Numbered from the stretch's first letter, positions 52,554 through 61,468 are shown. The stretch is DNA of 64,000 bases from Cecembia rubra (GCF_003014575.1 NZ_PYGF01000001.1:372001-436000); one strand, 5' to 3'. A program made the numbers and translations. Notes: generated by a model from the letters alone, not told the origin.

Positions 52554-54914
52554 TCAATCGATTAAAGTATCATTGAAGAGTTTCAATATCCTTTTATATT
52601 CATCTGTCCAGCTGCTGGGCTCTACAAATCCATGGTCTTCTACAGGATACACAGCCATTTCCCAATTTTCTTTACCCAATTCTATCAATCGTTGGGCTAA
52701 CCTCACCACATCCTGGAAATGTACATTTACATCCAGCATCCCATGGGCAATCAATAAATGTCCTTTGAGTCCTTCTGCAAAATAAATCGGAGAGGATCTT
52801 TTATAAGCTATCGGATCATTAAATGGCTCATTGAGAATGTTGGAAGTATAAGGATGGTTGTAATGTGCCCAGTCAGTCACAGATCTTAAGGCTGCTCCGG
52901 ATTTGAAGGTTTCGGGAGCATTAAATAAAGCCATAAGGGTGATAAATCCACCATAACTTCCCCCGTAAATCCCAACCCTTGAAGCATCCACACCATGTTC
53001 TTTGACCAGGTATTTTGCGCCATCCACTTGGTCTGAAAGGTCCTTTCCTCCCATATGTCGGTATATTCCAGTTCTCCAGTCTCTACCATATCCTGCGGAA
53101 CCCCTATAATCAATATCTAAAACTGTATAACCTAAATCTGCCAAAAGGTTATGGAACATATACTCCCTAAAATAGGAAGACCACCATTTATGTACATTTT
53201 GTAGATATCCAGCACCATGAACAAAGATTACAGCTGCACCATTCTTTTTGGCAGGATCAGGTAGGTAAAGTCTGGCATGAACCATTTTACCATCTTCTGC
53301 CATAAATTGCACCAGTTCAGGATCTCTCCAGGAATAAGCTTTGAAAGCTTCGCTTTGACCATCTGTCAATTGCTTAGGGCTGGCATTGGGAAGATTTTCC
53401 TGCAGATAGATTTCCCAAGGTTTATTGCTGTAAGAGAAAAGAATAGCAAGGTATTTTTCATCAGGAGATAGCGCAACATCATTGTTTCCTGTCATAGTTG
53501 TCAGTTTCTCCATTTTACCTCCCATTAAGGGCATCATATAATAATGCCTTTCTCCTAGGTGTACTTCAGAAGTACTGAGGTACCAGAATTTTCCATTGTT
53601 TGAAATTTTGGGATCAAAAACCTCAAAATTTCCCTTTGTAAGCTGTTTCTTTTGCCCATTACTTACATCCAATATATAAAGGTGGGAATAACCGGATTCT
53701 TCAGATTGGAAATAAATGTGCTTATTATCGGGAAGCCAACCGAAAGTGCCTCCGCCCATGCTCCAACCTATTCCTGGCCCTGCAATCCATGCTTCATCCC
53801 GCTGTCTGTCCAGATTTTTCAAGGTTCCCTTTTCAAGATCTAAAAGTGATATCCAGCGGTCTTTATTGTCTACCGAACGGATATTTACCACAGCATACTT
53901 GCCATCTTTTGAAAAATAAGGGCCTGAAGGAATTACCTCTCTATTTTTTGATTCCCACTTTTGATTGGGATAATCCTTAACATAATCTGGTAAATCTTTG
54001 ATTCCTTCTAAATTATCTGTATTTAAAAGATAGACGGTATCTTTTTGGATGTTGTAAATAGCAAGCTCGATTTTACTTGGTTTGTCACCAACTTTTGATC
54101 TAGTATTGAGATTGGTGGTATATCCAGAGGTATGGGTATAATCTGGGACTAGAGTACCTTTGTTGTCTACTCTGGTTATCAGGTTAAAAGTAACATAGCT
54201 TCCATCAGGTGAAACAGTAAGGTTGCTCAATTGCTTGTTGCCCAGATAAAATGTAAAAGGTTCTTTTGGGGTAATCGTTTTATTATATAAATCGCTTGCT
54301 TTCTTTGTTTCTTCCCTTTGCCTTACTACTTCAAGTAGTTTTAAATTGTCTTCTTTCAACCAGTTTTCCCTCTCTTCAGATTTTTCTGATTTTTGTTCCG
54401 GTTTTGATCCGGGAACAATTCGGGTAATCTTTGACAAACTGCTGGTTGACCTATTCAAAACATAAATATTGTTGTTGGACTGGAAAGCAATTTTGTTTTC
54501 ATCATTAAGAAATTTGGCATTGGAAATTCTATCTCCAAAAGAAACAAGAGTTGTTCTTTGCCCTGTGTTTTTATCAAATAGTATCAGGTCGCCATTAGAA
54601 GCATATAATTTTAAGTTCTTGCTAAGGTTACTGTCGGCATAGCTGGGAATAATGTTTCTTTTTTCCTCGATACCTACTTTTTCAATTTTATCGGGGCTTT
54701 TGATATTAATTTTGTACAAAGAATCCGATGGATTTCCCTCGGGGTTGTAACTGAAGTAAATGACTTCTCCTTTATCATCCCAACTGATATTGGATGGAAA
54801 TACTCCCATCCATTTGGGATCTTGCATGATTTTTTCGACGGTAAGAGACTGGGCAAATAATAACCCTTCTAGAAATAAAAGAGATACCAGGAATAGAAAT
54901 TTAAGAACTCTCAT
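52554..54914 (-). CDS. S9 family peptidase (prolyl-oligopeptidase/DPP-like)
   Basis: 786 residues with a signal peptide (LFLVSLLFLEGLLFAQ). The N-terminal part (about 30-520) is a beta-propeller with WD40/TolB-like strands (NKIAFQSNNNIYVLN, SPDEKYLAIL). The C-terminal hydrolase has S653 in YGGSYGGF, D in HGMLDVNV, and H in EDHGF near the end. It cleaves short peptides, often after proline, in the periplasm. The ggt gene follows after one base. Confidence 0.93.
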   Translation of the reverse strand: MRVLKFLFLVSLLFLEGLLFAQSLTVEKIMQDPKWMGVFPSNISWDDKGEVIYFSYNPEGNPSDSLYKINIKSPDKIEKVGIEEKRNIIPSYADSNLSKNLKLYASNGDLILFDKNTGQRTTLVSFGDRISNAKFLNDENKIAFQSNNNIYVLNRSTSSLSKITRIVPGSKPEQKSEKSEERENWLKEDNLKLLEVVRQREETKKASDLYNKTITPKEPFTFYLGNKQLSNLTVSPDGSYVTFNLITRVDNKGTLVPDYTHTSGYTTNLNTRSKVGDKPSKIELAIYNIQKDTVYLLNTDNLEGIKDLPDYVKDYPNQKWESKNREVIPSGPYFSKDGKYAVVNIRSVDNKDRWISLLDLEKGTLKNLDRQRDEAWIAGPGIGWSMGGGTFGWLPDNKHIYFQSEESGYSHLYILDVSNGQKKQLTKGNFEVFDPKISNNGKFWYLSTSEVHLGERHYYMMPLMGGKMEKLTTMTGNNDVALSPDEKYLAILFSYSNKPWEIYLQENLPNASPKQLTDGQSEAFKAYSWRDPELVQFMAEDGKMVHARLYLPDPAKKNGAAVIFVHGAGYLQNVHKWWSSYFREYMFHNLLADLGYTVLDIDYRGSAGYGRDWRTGIYRHMGGKDLSDQVDGAKYLVKEHGVDASRVGIYGGSYGGFITLMALFNAPETFKSGAALRSVTDWAHYNHPYTSNILNEPFNDPIAYKRSSPIYFAEGLKGHLLIAHGMLDVNVHFQDVVRLAQRLIELGKENWEMAVYPVEDHGFVEPSSWTDEYKRILKLFNDTLID

Positions 54915-54998
54915 ATCAAATGGTTTTTTTTCAAATATGGATCTAAAAAAAATAATTGGACAGAAAAAAATTATGTAAGGAAAAAAAATCGTGTATCT

Positions 54999-55331
54999 CT
55001 ATAAATTCTTTAAAAAATGAGTCAGTTCCTGTTCTATAATCTGAACTTGATCGAGAAGTTTATTATAAATTGGTCTTGAATTTTCGAGGTCGGATTCAAT
55101 TTTTTCCAAAAGCTTCCTGGATTCTACAGCGCCAACATAGCTCATACTTGGCTTTGCTTTATGACACTTTTTCTTGATGGTGGCAAAATCTTCGGAGTTG
55201 TAAAATTCATCCAGATATTTTAGATCATGAAGATTGGTATCAATGATGATCTGCACCATTTCCTGTAACATTTCCTTGTCATCGTCTCCAAAATATTGAA
55301 TAATTGTTTGTGGGCTGATCAGTTTGTACAT
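54999..55331 (-). CDS. Hpt domain phosphotransfer protein
   Basis: 110 residues forming a four-helix Hpt domain. The phospho-accepting histidine is H57 in KKCHKAKPSM, preceded by the usual acidic helix. It would shuttle phosphate between a histidine kinase and a response regulator in the cytosol. No kinase or regulator gene is next to it, so it probably serves a dispersed relay. Direct repeats upstream (55346-55380) are candidate regulator sites. Confidence 0.85.
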   Translation of the reverse strand: MYKLISPQTIIQYFGDDDKEMLQEMVQIIIDTNLHDLKYLDEFYNSEDFATIKKKCHKAKPSMSYVGAVESRKLLEKIESDLENSRPIYNKLLDQVQIIEQELTHFLKNL

Positions 55332-55345
55332 AAAAATCTATTTTA

Positions 55346-55380
55346 GCATAAATTCTGCATTATTTATGCAAATTTATGCA
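55346..55380 (-). promoter_or_regulatory. Tandem and inverted GCATAAA repeats upstream of Hpt gene
   Basis: ATTTATGCA occurs twice, at 55362-55370 and 55372-55380, one helical turn apart, and GCATAAA lies inverted at 55346-55352. They start 15 bases upstream of the Hpt gene. This layout is typical of response-regulator sites, but the binder is unknown. Confidence 0.45.
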
Positions 55381-55555
55381 TTTCAAATAAATAAAAAAAA
55401 TGCCTTTGGGCTTTTGATGAAATATTAATTTAGTGCTGTTTGGTGGATTAGTAGTATTGACCATTTCCAACATTTTTATTCAAAGAATTCAATATTAATT
55501 TTGCCACAAGTCAAACCGTATTTAGTTGTTCTTTGTTAGAGTAGGACAAAAGTAT

Positions 55556-55708
55556 ATGAATAAAAACAAACTTGTATTTATAATCTTGGCAGCCATCTTT
55601 ATGTTGGCAATGCTTTGGATAGGAATAGATATTTCAAAGAGGACTACATTTCCTGGTTCTAAGGGAAATTTGAAGGAAAGGATGGTTCCAACCGAACAAA
55701 ATAATTAA
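55556..55708 (+). CDS. Small single-span membrane protein
   Basis: 50 residues from ATG 55556; the frame reaches 55526 but the shorter start is natural. One membrane segment (LVFIILAAIFMLAMLWIGI) then a basic tail. It is followed after 1 base by the DUF2452 gene and then an unknown gene, so the three likely form an operon. Function unknown. Confidence 0.72.
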   Translation: MNKNKLVFIILAAIFMLAMLWIGIDISKRTTFPGSKGNLKERMVPTEQNN

Positions 55709-55709
55709 G

Positions 55710-56168
55710 ATGACGAAGACCCGTAAAATAGATGTCAATCTGATAGATCTCGAAAGAATGAAGGAGAAGACCACAGACATCCCTGGTCTTTTACCTTATT
55801 CACATCAGACAGGAAGTGCCATTATTAAACCCGAAGATAAGGGCAAAATTACGGGAAGGGCTGTAGCTGCCATGCATTCACAAACTGATATGCAAATGGC
55901 CCAAATATATCAACAGATGCAATTACTGGCCGATCAGGCTAAAGCCATTCAGAAAAGGGTAGAGGTATCCGAAAGGATATACCAGGCCTCCATAAGTTTT
56001 GAGCCTTTAATTAACCACCATTACTTTTTATATGAAAAAGAAGATGGAAACGATTTTATGAGCATGGTCGCGCCAGAAGAATGGGGGAGAAAAAAGAGAT
56101 ATTCAAAATTCATTGCGGAGATTAAACTCCTTGCAGACCATACCTGGGAAATAGTCAGAGAGTTTTAA
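55710..56168 (+). CDS. DUF2452 family protein
   Basis: 152 residues matching DUF2452: NLIDLERMKEKTTDIPGLLPYSHQ, the QIYQQMQLLADQAK helix, and FEPLINHHYFLYEKEDG. It has no signal and should be cytosolic. The family is conserved in Bacteroidota and some eukaryotes without assigned function. It sits between the small membrane protein and the unknown protein. Confidence 0.88.
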   Translation: MTKTRKIDVNLIDLERMKEKTTDIPGLLPYSHQTGSAIIKPEDKGKITGRAVAAMHSQTDMQMAQIYQQMQLLADQAKAIQKRVEVSERIYQASISFEPLINHHYFLYEKEDGNDFMSMVAPEEWGRKKRYSKFIAEIKLLADHTWEIVREF

Positions 56169-56177
56169 TATCATTGC

Positions 56178-56822
56178 ATGCATTTACTTAAAGTCAATCA
56201 TTTATATGAAATATTGAAATCCAGCGATTTAGAGGTGGATTTTGAATTTGTTTTAGATGTAAATCCTACATTTCTAATTGGCAAAGGGGATATTTTAATC
56301 AATGAAGTTTTTGATGCCTTAGGAGGAAAAGGTGTCCGTCCTTTGCTTGAAAAACTGAAATTCGATTTCAAAGTCAACAGGTATGTTTTTATCTATGATG
56401 ATGAGGTACATTTTAACAGGTACAGATTGGCTACTTTGAAGACATCCACTTATGAGGCATTTTCTTTTCCTTGGTTGGATACCTATAAAAGATTGTGCAG
56501 AATTTATGAAAAAGAATGCCAAAAAGCTGGTATGCAGGAAAGAATCTGGTTTGGTCCTCCAATTGGTGAAAAAGTGTTTGGTAAATCTGAAGAGCCTGGG
56601 GACCTATCCGGTAATGGGTCTTCTGGTTGGAAGCTAAACGCTTATAATGATGCACAATATGACTTATTAAGTAGGCTTCACGGTTACAAATTAATCAGGA
56701 TACCTATGTATGAAAATCTCATGATATCAGGAAGTCTTAAGAAAATTGATGAGCTACTCCTCAATACGAATGAGACCAGCAAACAGGCAATTATAAATTG
56801 GATTAAGAGAAAAATCCAATAA
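56178..56822 (+). CDS. Conserved-looking protein of unknown function
   Basis: 214 residues without signal or membrane span. Mixed alpha/beta composition; LEKLKFDFKVNRYVFIYDDEVHFNRYRLATLKTS and FGPPIGEKVFGK are compact segments but recall no enzyme family to me. It starts 10 bases after DUF2452 and ends this plus-strand unit. A hairpin at 56825-56857 follows. Confidence 0.7.
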   Translation: MHLLKVNHLYEILKSSDLEVDFEFVLDVNPTFLIGKGDILINEVFDALGGKGVRPLLEKLKFDFKVNRYVFIYDDEVHFNRYRLATLKTSTYEAFSFPWLDTYKRLCRIYEKECQKAGMQERIWFGPPIGEKVFGKSEEPGDLSGNGSSGWKLNAYNDAQYDLLSRLHGYKLIRIPMYENLMISGSLKKIDELLLNTNETSKQAIINWIKRKIQ

Positions 56823-56824
56823 AA

Positions 56825-56857
56825 AAGCTGCCCGGTTTACTTAACCTTAGGCAGCTT
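56825..56857. terminator. Hairpin between convergent genes
   Basis: AAGCTGCC / GGCAGCTT with inner GGTT/AACC pairs. On the minus strand it ends in six T's, so it mainly terminates the deoxynucleoside kinase gene; it also follows the plus-strand unit. Confidence 0.75.
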
Positions 56858-56878
56858 ACAATTTATTAAGGTCAAAAT

Positions 56879-57496
56879 TCAGGCAAACAAACCGTAGATT
56901 TCCCTGTCAACTCTTTCTACAATTGAAGAAAAATCCTCTTGGTATGCCACAAAGTCTAATTCATTGACATCAATAATCAGAAGTTTTCCTTTATCATATT
57001 CGGCAATCCAGTCTTCATAGTGGGAATTCAAGTTCTTTAGATAATCGATCCTTATGGCATTTTCATAATGTCTCCCTCTTTTTTCTATTTGGCCCACCAG
57101 TTTGGGTATATCGGCTTTGAGGTAGATCAATAAATCCGGGGCTTCCACATAACTTATCATAGAATGAAAGAGATTGAGGTAATTGTCATAATCTCTGTTT
57201 GAAATAAGCTGGGATTTATGAAGGTTTGCCGCAAATATATAGGCATCTTCATAAATGGTTCTATCCTGAATTACAGAATGCCCGCTTTCCCTAATTCTTT
57301 TTATCTGGTTGAATCTGCTATTGAGAAAATATACCTGCAAGTGAAAAGACCATCGCTTCATGTCCTCGTAAAAATCGGCCAAATAAGGATTGTTTTCCAC
57401 CGCTTCCAATTCGGCAGTCCAGCCATAGTGTTTGGCGAGTTTAATGGCAAGCGTTGTCTTTCCACTCCCGATATTTCCAGATACTGCTATATGCAT
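56879..57496 (-). CDS. Deoxynucleoside kinase
   Basis: 205 residues with P-loop SGNIGSGKTT (G7-T14), the DRTIYEDAYIF motif near 92-102 (ERS/DR-type substrate arginine) and a lid arginine KRGRHYEN near 135. It matches the deoxyadenosine/deoxyguanosine kinase group of bacteria. It makes dNMP from deoxynucleosides with ATP. It lies downstream of the 3-hydroxybutyryl-CoA dehydrogenase gene, with an AT-rich inverted repeat between them. Confidence 0.92.
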   Translation of the reverse strand: MHIAVSGNIGSGKTTLAIKLAKHYGWTAELEAVENNPYLADFYEDMKRWSFHLQVYFLNSRFNQIKRIRESGHSVIQDRTIYEDAYIFAANLHKSQLISNRDYDNYLNLFHSMISYVEAPDLLIYLKADIPKLVGQIEKRGRHYENAIRIDYLKNLNSHYEDWIAEYDKGKLLIIDVNELDFVAYQEDFSSIVERVDREIYGLFA

Positions 57497-57516
57497 AAAA
57501 TTATTGTATTGTATTG

Positions 57517-57542
57517 ATAATCAATTATTAAGTATTGATTAT
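57517..57542. repeat. AT-rich inverted repeat upstream of deoxynucleoside kinase
   Basis: ATAATCAAT (57517-57525) and ATTGATTAT (57534-57542) are perfect inverted copies 8 bases apart, 20 bases before the kinase start. They may be an operator or a weak hairpin. Confidence 0.4.
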
Positions 57543-57566
57543 TTAAAGTGTTAATTTAAAGGAATT

Positions 57567-58460
57567 TTACTTTCTGTTGAATTGTGGGGAAACAGTAAAT
57601 TCTTTTACTCCTGGGGTATATTTATAAAATCCTTCCCCTGTTTTTACTCCCTTGAAGCCAGCTTCTACCATATTGACCAACAACGGACATGGTGCATATT
57701 TTGGATTTCCAAAACCATCATGTAAGACTCTTAGAATAGATAGACAAACATCAAGGCCTATAAAGTCTGCTAATTGCAAGGGGCCCATTGGATGGGCCAT
57801 CCCAAGTTTCATTACTGTGTCAATTTCTTCTACACCTGCTACACTTTCATATAAGGTATAAATGGCTTCATTGATCATAGGCATAAGGATCCTGTTTGCT
57901 ACGAAACCAGGATAATCATTTACCTCAACAGGAATTTTATCCAACTTTTTGGAAAGGTCCATGATTTTATCTGTAACTTCTTCAGAGGTGGCGTATCCCC
58001 TGATCACTTCTACCAATTTCATGACCGGAACGGGATTCATGAAATGCATACCAATGACTTTGTCCGGTCTGGAAGTAGCTGCAGCAATTTTGGTAATAGA
58101 TATAGAAGAAGTATTAGTAGCTAAAATGGTCTCTTCCTTACATAATTCATCCAATTGTTTAAAAAGGTCCAATTTGATGGAAAGGTTTTCAGTTGCTGCC
58201 TCAATAACCAGATCAGCAATTTCAACCCCTTCCTTTAAGGAGGTGAATGTCTTAATTTTACTCAAAGCAGTATTTTTATCTTCCTCTGAAAGGGTTCCTT
58301 TGGTGACCTGCCTGTCCATATTTTTAGAAATAGTGGCCAATGCTTTATCTAATGCAGGCTGGTTGATATCCACTAGGGAAACTTTATATCCGTTTTGTGC
58401 AAACACATGAGCTATTCCATTGCCCATTGTGCCTGAGCCTATTACAGTAATATTATTCAT
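57567..58460 (-). CDS. 3-hydroxybutyryl-CoA dehydrogenase
   Basis: 297 residues from ATG 58460 (MNNITVIGSGTMGNG); the upstream extension to 58514 is rejected. Rossmann GxGxxG, HFMNPVPVMKLVEVI with the catalytic histidine, and SDWVRG-like second domain place it in the 3-hydroxyacyl-CoA dehydrogenase family, most like single-domain 3-hydroxybutyryl-CoA dehydrogenases. It interconverts acetoacetyl- and 3-hydroxybutyryl-CoA with NAD(P). It is a paralogue of the HADH at 10747-11625, but retains the canonical motif. Confidence 0.93.
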   Translation of the reverse strand: MNNITVIGSGTMGNGIAHVFAQNGYKVSLVDINQPALDKALATISKNMDRQVTKGTLSEEDKNTALSKIKTFTSLKEGVEIADLVIEAATENLSIKLDLFKQLDELCKEETILATNTSSISITKIAAATSRPDKVIGMHFMNPVPVMKLVEVIRGYATSEEVTDKIMDLSKKLDKIPVEVNDYPGFVANRILMPMINEAIYTLYESVAGVEEIDTVMKLGMAHPMGPLQLADFIGLDVCLSILRVLHDGFGNPKYAPCPLLVNMVEAGFKGVKTGEGFYKYTPGVKEFTVSPQFNRK

Positions 58461-58610
58461 GTTGATTTGGGTTAAGTATTCTGATGATAACAAAATTTCT
58501 GAAAAAATTTCCATTAAATCATGGACTTTTAATCAGTATTAATGCCCAAATCTAATTTGAATGGAAAGGAAATCCAATTCCTAATGACATAATTTAGTTA
58601 CCTTTGTTTC

Positions 58611-59438
58611 ATGAAAGAATTGGGTTTAGTGAGCAGTTTGCTCATCAATAGATTTTCTCCAAACGGAGCTTATCTTTCCTTGCATGACGGAGGAGAAGTT
58701 TTACTTCCTAAAGGTTACCTAAAGGGAACCGAAAAAGAAGGTGAAGAAATAGATGTTTTTGTCTATACAGACAGTGAAGATAGACCTGTGGCCGTCACTA
58801 ACCGTCCAAATGCCCTTTTGGATGAGTTTGCAGTAATGGAAGTAAGAGAAATTACCAAATTTGGAGCTTTTATGGATTGGGGGTTGCCCAAAGATTTATT
58901 TGTACCCAAGGCAGAAATGGGAAAGCCTATGGTAAAAGGTGAAAAATACTTGGTCAGGGTATGTAAAGATTATAAGACCAACAGACTGATTGGGGTCAGT
59001 AAATACGAGGATTTCTTGATTAAGGATACAAGGGGATTTGAAAAAGGGCAGGAAACAGAAGTATTGGTTTTTGATGAGACAGATCTTGGATTTAAGGTAT
59101 TGATTGAAGGAAGTTTTGAGGGACTACTTTACAAAAATGAGATTTTCACTGCGATTCAGATAGGGGATAAGGCAAGAGCATTTATAAAAAAAGTGAGGGA
59201 AGATGGGAAGATTGACCTTCAACTACTTCCAGAGGGTAGGGAAAAATATGAAGAAGGGGCAGAAAAAATCCTGGAAGTTTTAAAAGTCCGGAAGTTTTTG
59301 CCCCTTCACGATAAATCATCCCCTGAAGCCATTAAAGAATTACTGGGAATGAGTAAAAAGCACTTTAAACAATCTATTGGTCAACTCTACAAAGCAAGAA
59401 AAATTCTCATCAAAGAAAACGGAATTGAATTGGCCTAA
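58611..59438 (+). CDS. CvfB-like S1 RNA-binding protein
   Basis: 275 residues. Several S1-like OB folds are followed by a winged-helix C-terminus (KELLGMSKKHFKQSIGQLYKARKI). Phrases LVSSLLINRFSPNGAYLS, EVLLPKGYL and ITKFGAFMDWGLPKDLFVP match YitL/CvfB, an RNA-binding regulator. It is cytosolic. A TACCTTTG lies 5 bases before the ATG, so a very short or leaderless transcript is possible. Its stop overlaps the end of the convergent ArsC-like gene by 4 bases. Confidence 0.92.
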   Translation: MKELGLVSSLLINRFSPNGAYLSLHDGGEVLLPKGYLKGTEKEGEEIDVFVYTDSEDRPVAVTNRPNALLDEFAVMEVREITKFGAFMDWGLPKDLFVPKAEMGKPMVKGEKYLVRVCKDYKTNRLIGVSKYEDFLIKDTRGFEKGQETEVLVFDETDLGFKVLIEGSFEGLLYKNEIFTAIQIGDKARAFIKKVREDGKIDLQLLPEGREKYEEGAEKILEVLKVRKFLPLHDKSSPEAIKELLGMSKKHFKQSIGQLYKARKILIKENGIELA

Positions 59439-59794
59439 TCCAGTTCCAATACCATGTTAGGTGTAGTACACAAAACAGCTTTATTCTTTTTGATGGCAAT
59501 TGGTGCTTTGATAAGATGAGGATATTTGGAAAGTATAAGCAACCAGCTTTCATCATCCCATGTTTTACCGGCAATTTTTTCCTGGTAATCAGGATGTGCG
59601 CGGTTCAACAGGTCTTTTGCCCTAAGGTTCAGCTTCTCAAGAATGGATCTCCATCCGGTGAGGGTGATATGCTCCTTCTCAATGTTGATTTCATTAACAT
59701 GGTTGGCTATTGAGCGGGCATAGGCCCTCATTTGCTTATCCACGCTATGTGCTGGATTGTAGTAGAAGAACAATTCATTTGGATGTGATTTCAT
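59435..59794 (-). CDS. ArsC/Spx-family thioredoxin-fold protein lacking the active-site cysteine
   Basis: 119 residues with ArsC-family layout: FFYYNPAHSVDKQMRAYA at the N-terminus, helix LRAKDLLNRAHPDY, and LSKYPHLIKAPIAIKKNKAV near the end. In ArsC the active site is NPxCS; here NPAHS places H in the cysteine position, so arsenate reductase chemistry is not expected. It could be a regulator or structural paralogue. Its end overlaps the cvfB-like gene's end by 4 bases. Confidence 0.8.
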   Translation of the reverse strand: MKSHPNELFFYYNPAHSVDKQMRAYARSIANHVNEINIEKEHITLTGWRSILEKLNLRAKDLLNRAHPDYQEKIAGKTWDDESWLLILSKYPHLIKAPIAIKKNKAVLCTTPNMVLELD

Positions 59795-59894
59795 AACGGT
59801 CTGGTTTAGTGTATTGTAATATAGTAAAATTACAATTTAAATCAAAATATAAGTTGCTGTAAGAAGCATATTTTGAAAGATTAATACAGTATTA

Positions 59895-60389
59895 TTGACA
59901 ATGGACTTAGAAAGTTTCAATAAAGAGGCAAAAACAGAATATTCTGCTAATAAAAAACTGTTGCAACGGTTAAAGAAAGTCAAAAGCAAGGTTTTGGATA
60001 GTATGTTTGAAAATGCTCATAATGAGAAATTTAAAAAGATTAATTGCCTTGAATGTGCCAATTGTTGTAAGACTACAAGCCCAATATTCTTACAAACTGA
60101 TATTGACAGGTTGGCCAAAGTATTCAGAATGAAAAGTTCAGAATTCATGGAATCCTATTTGCACAGGGATGAAGATGGGGATTATGTATTAAATGTTTCA
60201 CCTTGTCCATTTCTAAATGGGGACAATACCTGCTTGGTGTATGAAGAAAGACCAAAAGCCTGTAGGGAATATCCTCATACCAACAGAAAAAATATGCATG
60301 GAATATTGGCCCTCTCGCTTAAAAATACATTGGTATGTCCTGCCGTTCTTGAAATATTTCAAGACTTTGGCAAAGATTTTAGGAAGTAA
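59895..60389 (+). CDS. YkgJ-family cysteine-cluster protein
   Basis: 164 residues. The N-terminal half is helical; the cysteine cluster CLECANCC near 49 and the CPFLNGDNTCLVYEERPKACREYP part are the YkgJ/Fe-S- or zinc-chelating signature. It is cytosolic; some members affect flagellin or Fe handling, but the role here is unknown. The ROK gene follows 48 bases later. Confidence 0.88.
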   Translation: MTMDLESFNKEAKTEYSANKKLLQRLKKVKSKVLDSMFENAHNEKFKKINCLECANCCKTTSPIFLQTDIDRLAKVFRMKSSEFMESYLHRDEDGDYVLNVSPCPFLNGDNTCLVYEERPKACREYPHTNRKNMHGILALSLKNTLVCPAVLEIFQDFGKDFRK

Positions 60390-60437
60390 AGAAATCTCTT
60401 TGCTATTTTAGGGCATTAAACCTATTGAAGAAAAACC

Positions 60438-61364
60438 ATGAATAAAGAAGATCAACATTTTTTGGGTGTGGATGTAGGAGGAACCCATTTAAAAATTGGG
60501 TTAGTAAACAAAAAGGGAGAAATAATTTCTTTTGAAAAAATAGATACAGCTCCTTATAGAGATGATCCCAGAGGATTTAATCCATTGTTTATTGAATGTA
60601 TTGGAAAAATACTTGGTAAATATCCCGAAGTACAAAAAGTAGGTATAGGGCTGCCAGGTTTGATTTCAAAGGATCGATACACTACTTTGGAAATACCAGC
60701 TATACCAGCTCTAAACGGCTTTAACCTTAAAGGAGAGCTTAAAAAAGCCTATAATCACATTTCCTTTTATTTAGAAAATGATGCTGCTGCCGCTGCTTTA
60801 GGAGAGTACCGGTATGGAAAAAACAATCCTCCTGAAAATTTCCTTTTTATCACCATGGGTACAGGTATAGGTAGTGCGCTTGTTTTGGATGGTGAAATTT
60901 TCAAAGGTTCCAGAGGAAACGCCATGGAAATGGGGCATATGCTTTCAAGAGGAAATGAAGAGCTGGAAAAGTTGATTGGAAGAAATGGCATTTTAAGGAT
61001 TTTGGAAAGATTTATAAAAGCTTATCCCAGATTGGTTGCGGATTTGGAAAACAAAGAGCTCGGAACCCATTTGTTGGTAGATACAGCTAGGGCAGGGAAT
61101 GAAATCTCACTTATGGTTTTTGAAGAGGTGGGAAGAATATTGGGTGAAGCCATTGTTTCCACAATCCGTGTGTTGGATGTAACCAACGTCTATTTTGGTG
61201 GGGGTATCTCTGCAGGTTTGGAGTTTATGATGCCTGCCCTGGACAAAACAGTTAGGCAGTATCTGTCTCCTTATTATGTCAAGGACCTACAACTCATGAA
61301 AGCTTCCCTTGAAAATAATGCAGGAACTCTTGGAGCTGCTGCCCTTTGTTTTTCAAAAGAATAA
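60438..61364 (+). CDS. ROK-family sugar kinase (glucokinase-like)
   Basis: 308 residues. The start has FLGVDVGGTHLKIGLV, and ENDAAAAALGEYRYG, MGTGIGSALVLDG and NVYFGGGISAG follow the ROK ATPase pattern. It should phosphorylate a hexose, most likely glucose or polyphosphate-dependent glucose, in the cytosol. The canonical CxCGxxGC zinc loop is not present, as in some bacterial members. It ends in a strong terminator. Confidence 0.88.
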   Translation: MNKEDQHFLGVDVGGTHLKIGLVNKKGEIISFEKIDTAPYRDDPRGFNPLFIECIGKILGKYPEVQKVGIGLPGLISKDRYTTLEIPAIPALNGFNLKGELKKAYNHISFYLENDAAAAALGEYRYGKNNPPENFLFITMGTGIGSALVLDGEIFKGSRGNAMEMGHMLSRGNEELEKLIGRNGILRILERFIKAYPRLVADLENKELGTHLLVDTARAGNEISLMVFEEVGRILGEAIVSTIRVLDVTNVYFGGGISAGLEFMMPALDKTVRQYLSPYYVKDLQLMKASLENNAGTLGAAALCFSKE

Positions 61365-61368
61365 AGTC

Positions 61369-61403
61369 AAAATTGCCACTTTGAAGAGGTGGCAATTTTT
61401 TTT
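61369..61403 (+). terminator. Intrinsic terminator after ROK kinase
   Basis: AAAATTGCCAC / GTGGCAATTTT is an 11-bp stem with a 9-base loop and an eight-T tail, 5 bases after the stop. Confidence 0.92.
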
Positions 61404-61468
61404 CACCCATTTCAAATTTAAATTTCAGGGAACCCTAAATTATTGAAAGAGGATCTAAATAATGATTC

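Noticed and set aside
57949-58410. 153-residue plus-strand frame
   Set aside because: Antisense to 3-hydroxybutyryl-CoA dehydrogenase.
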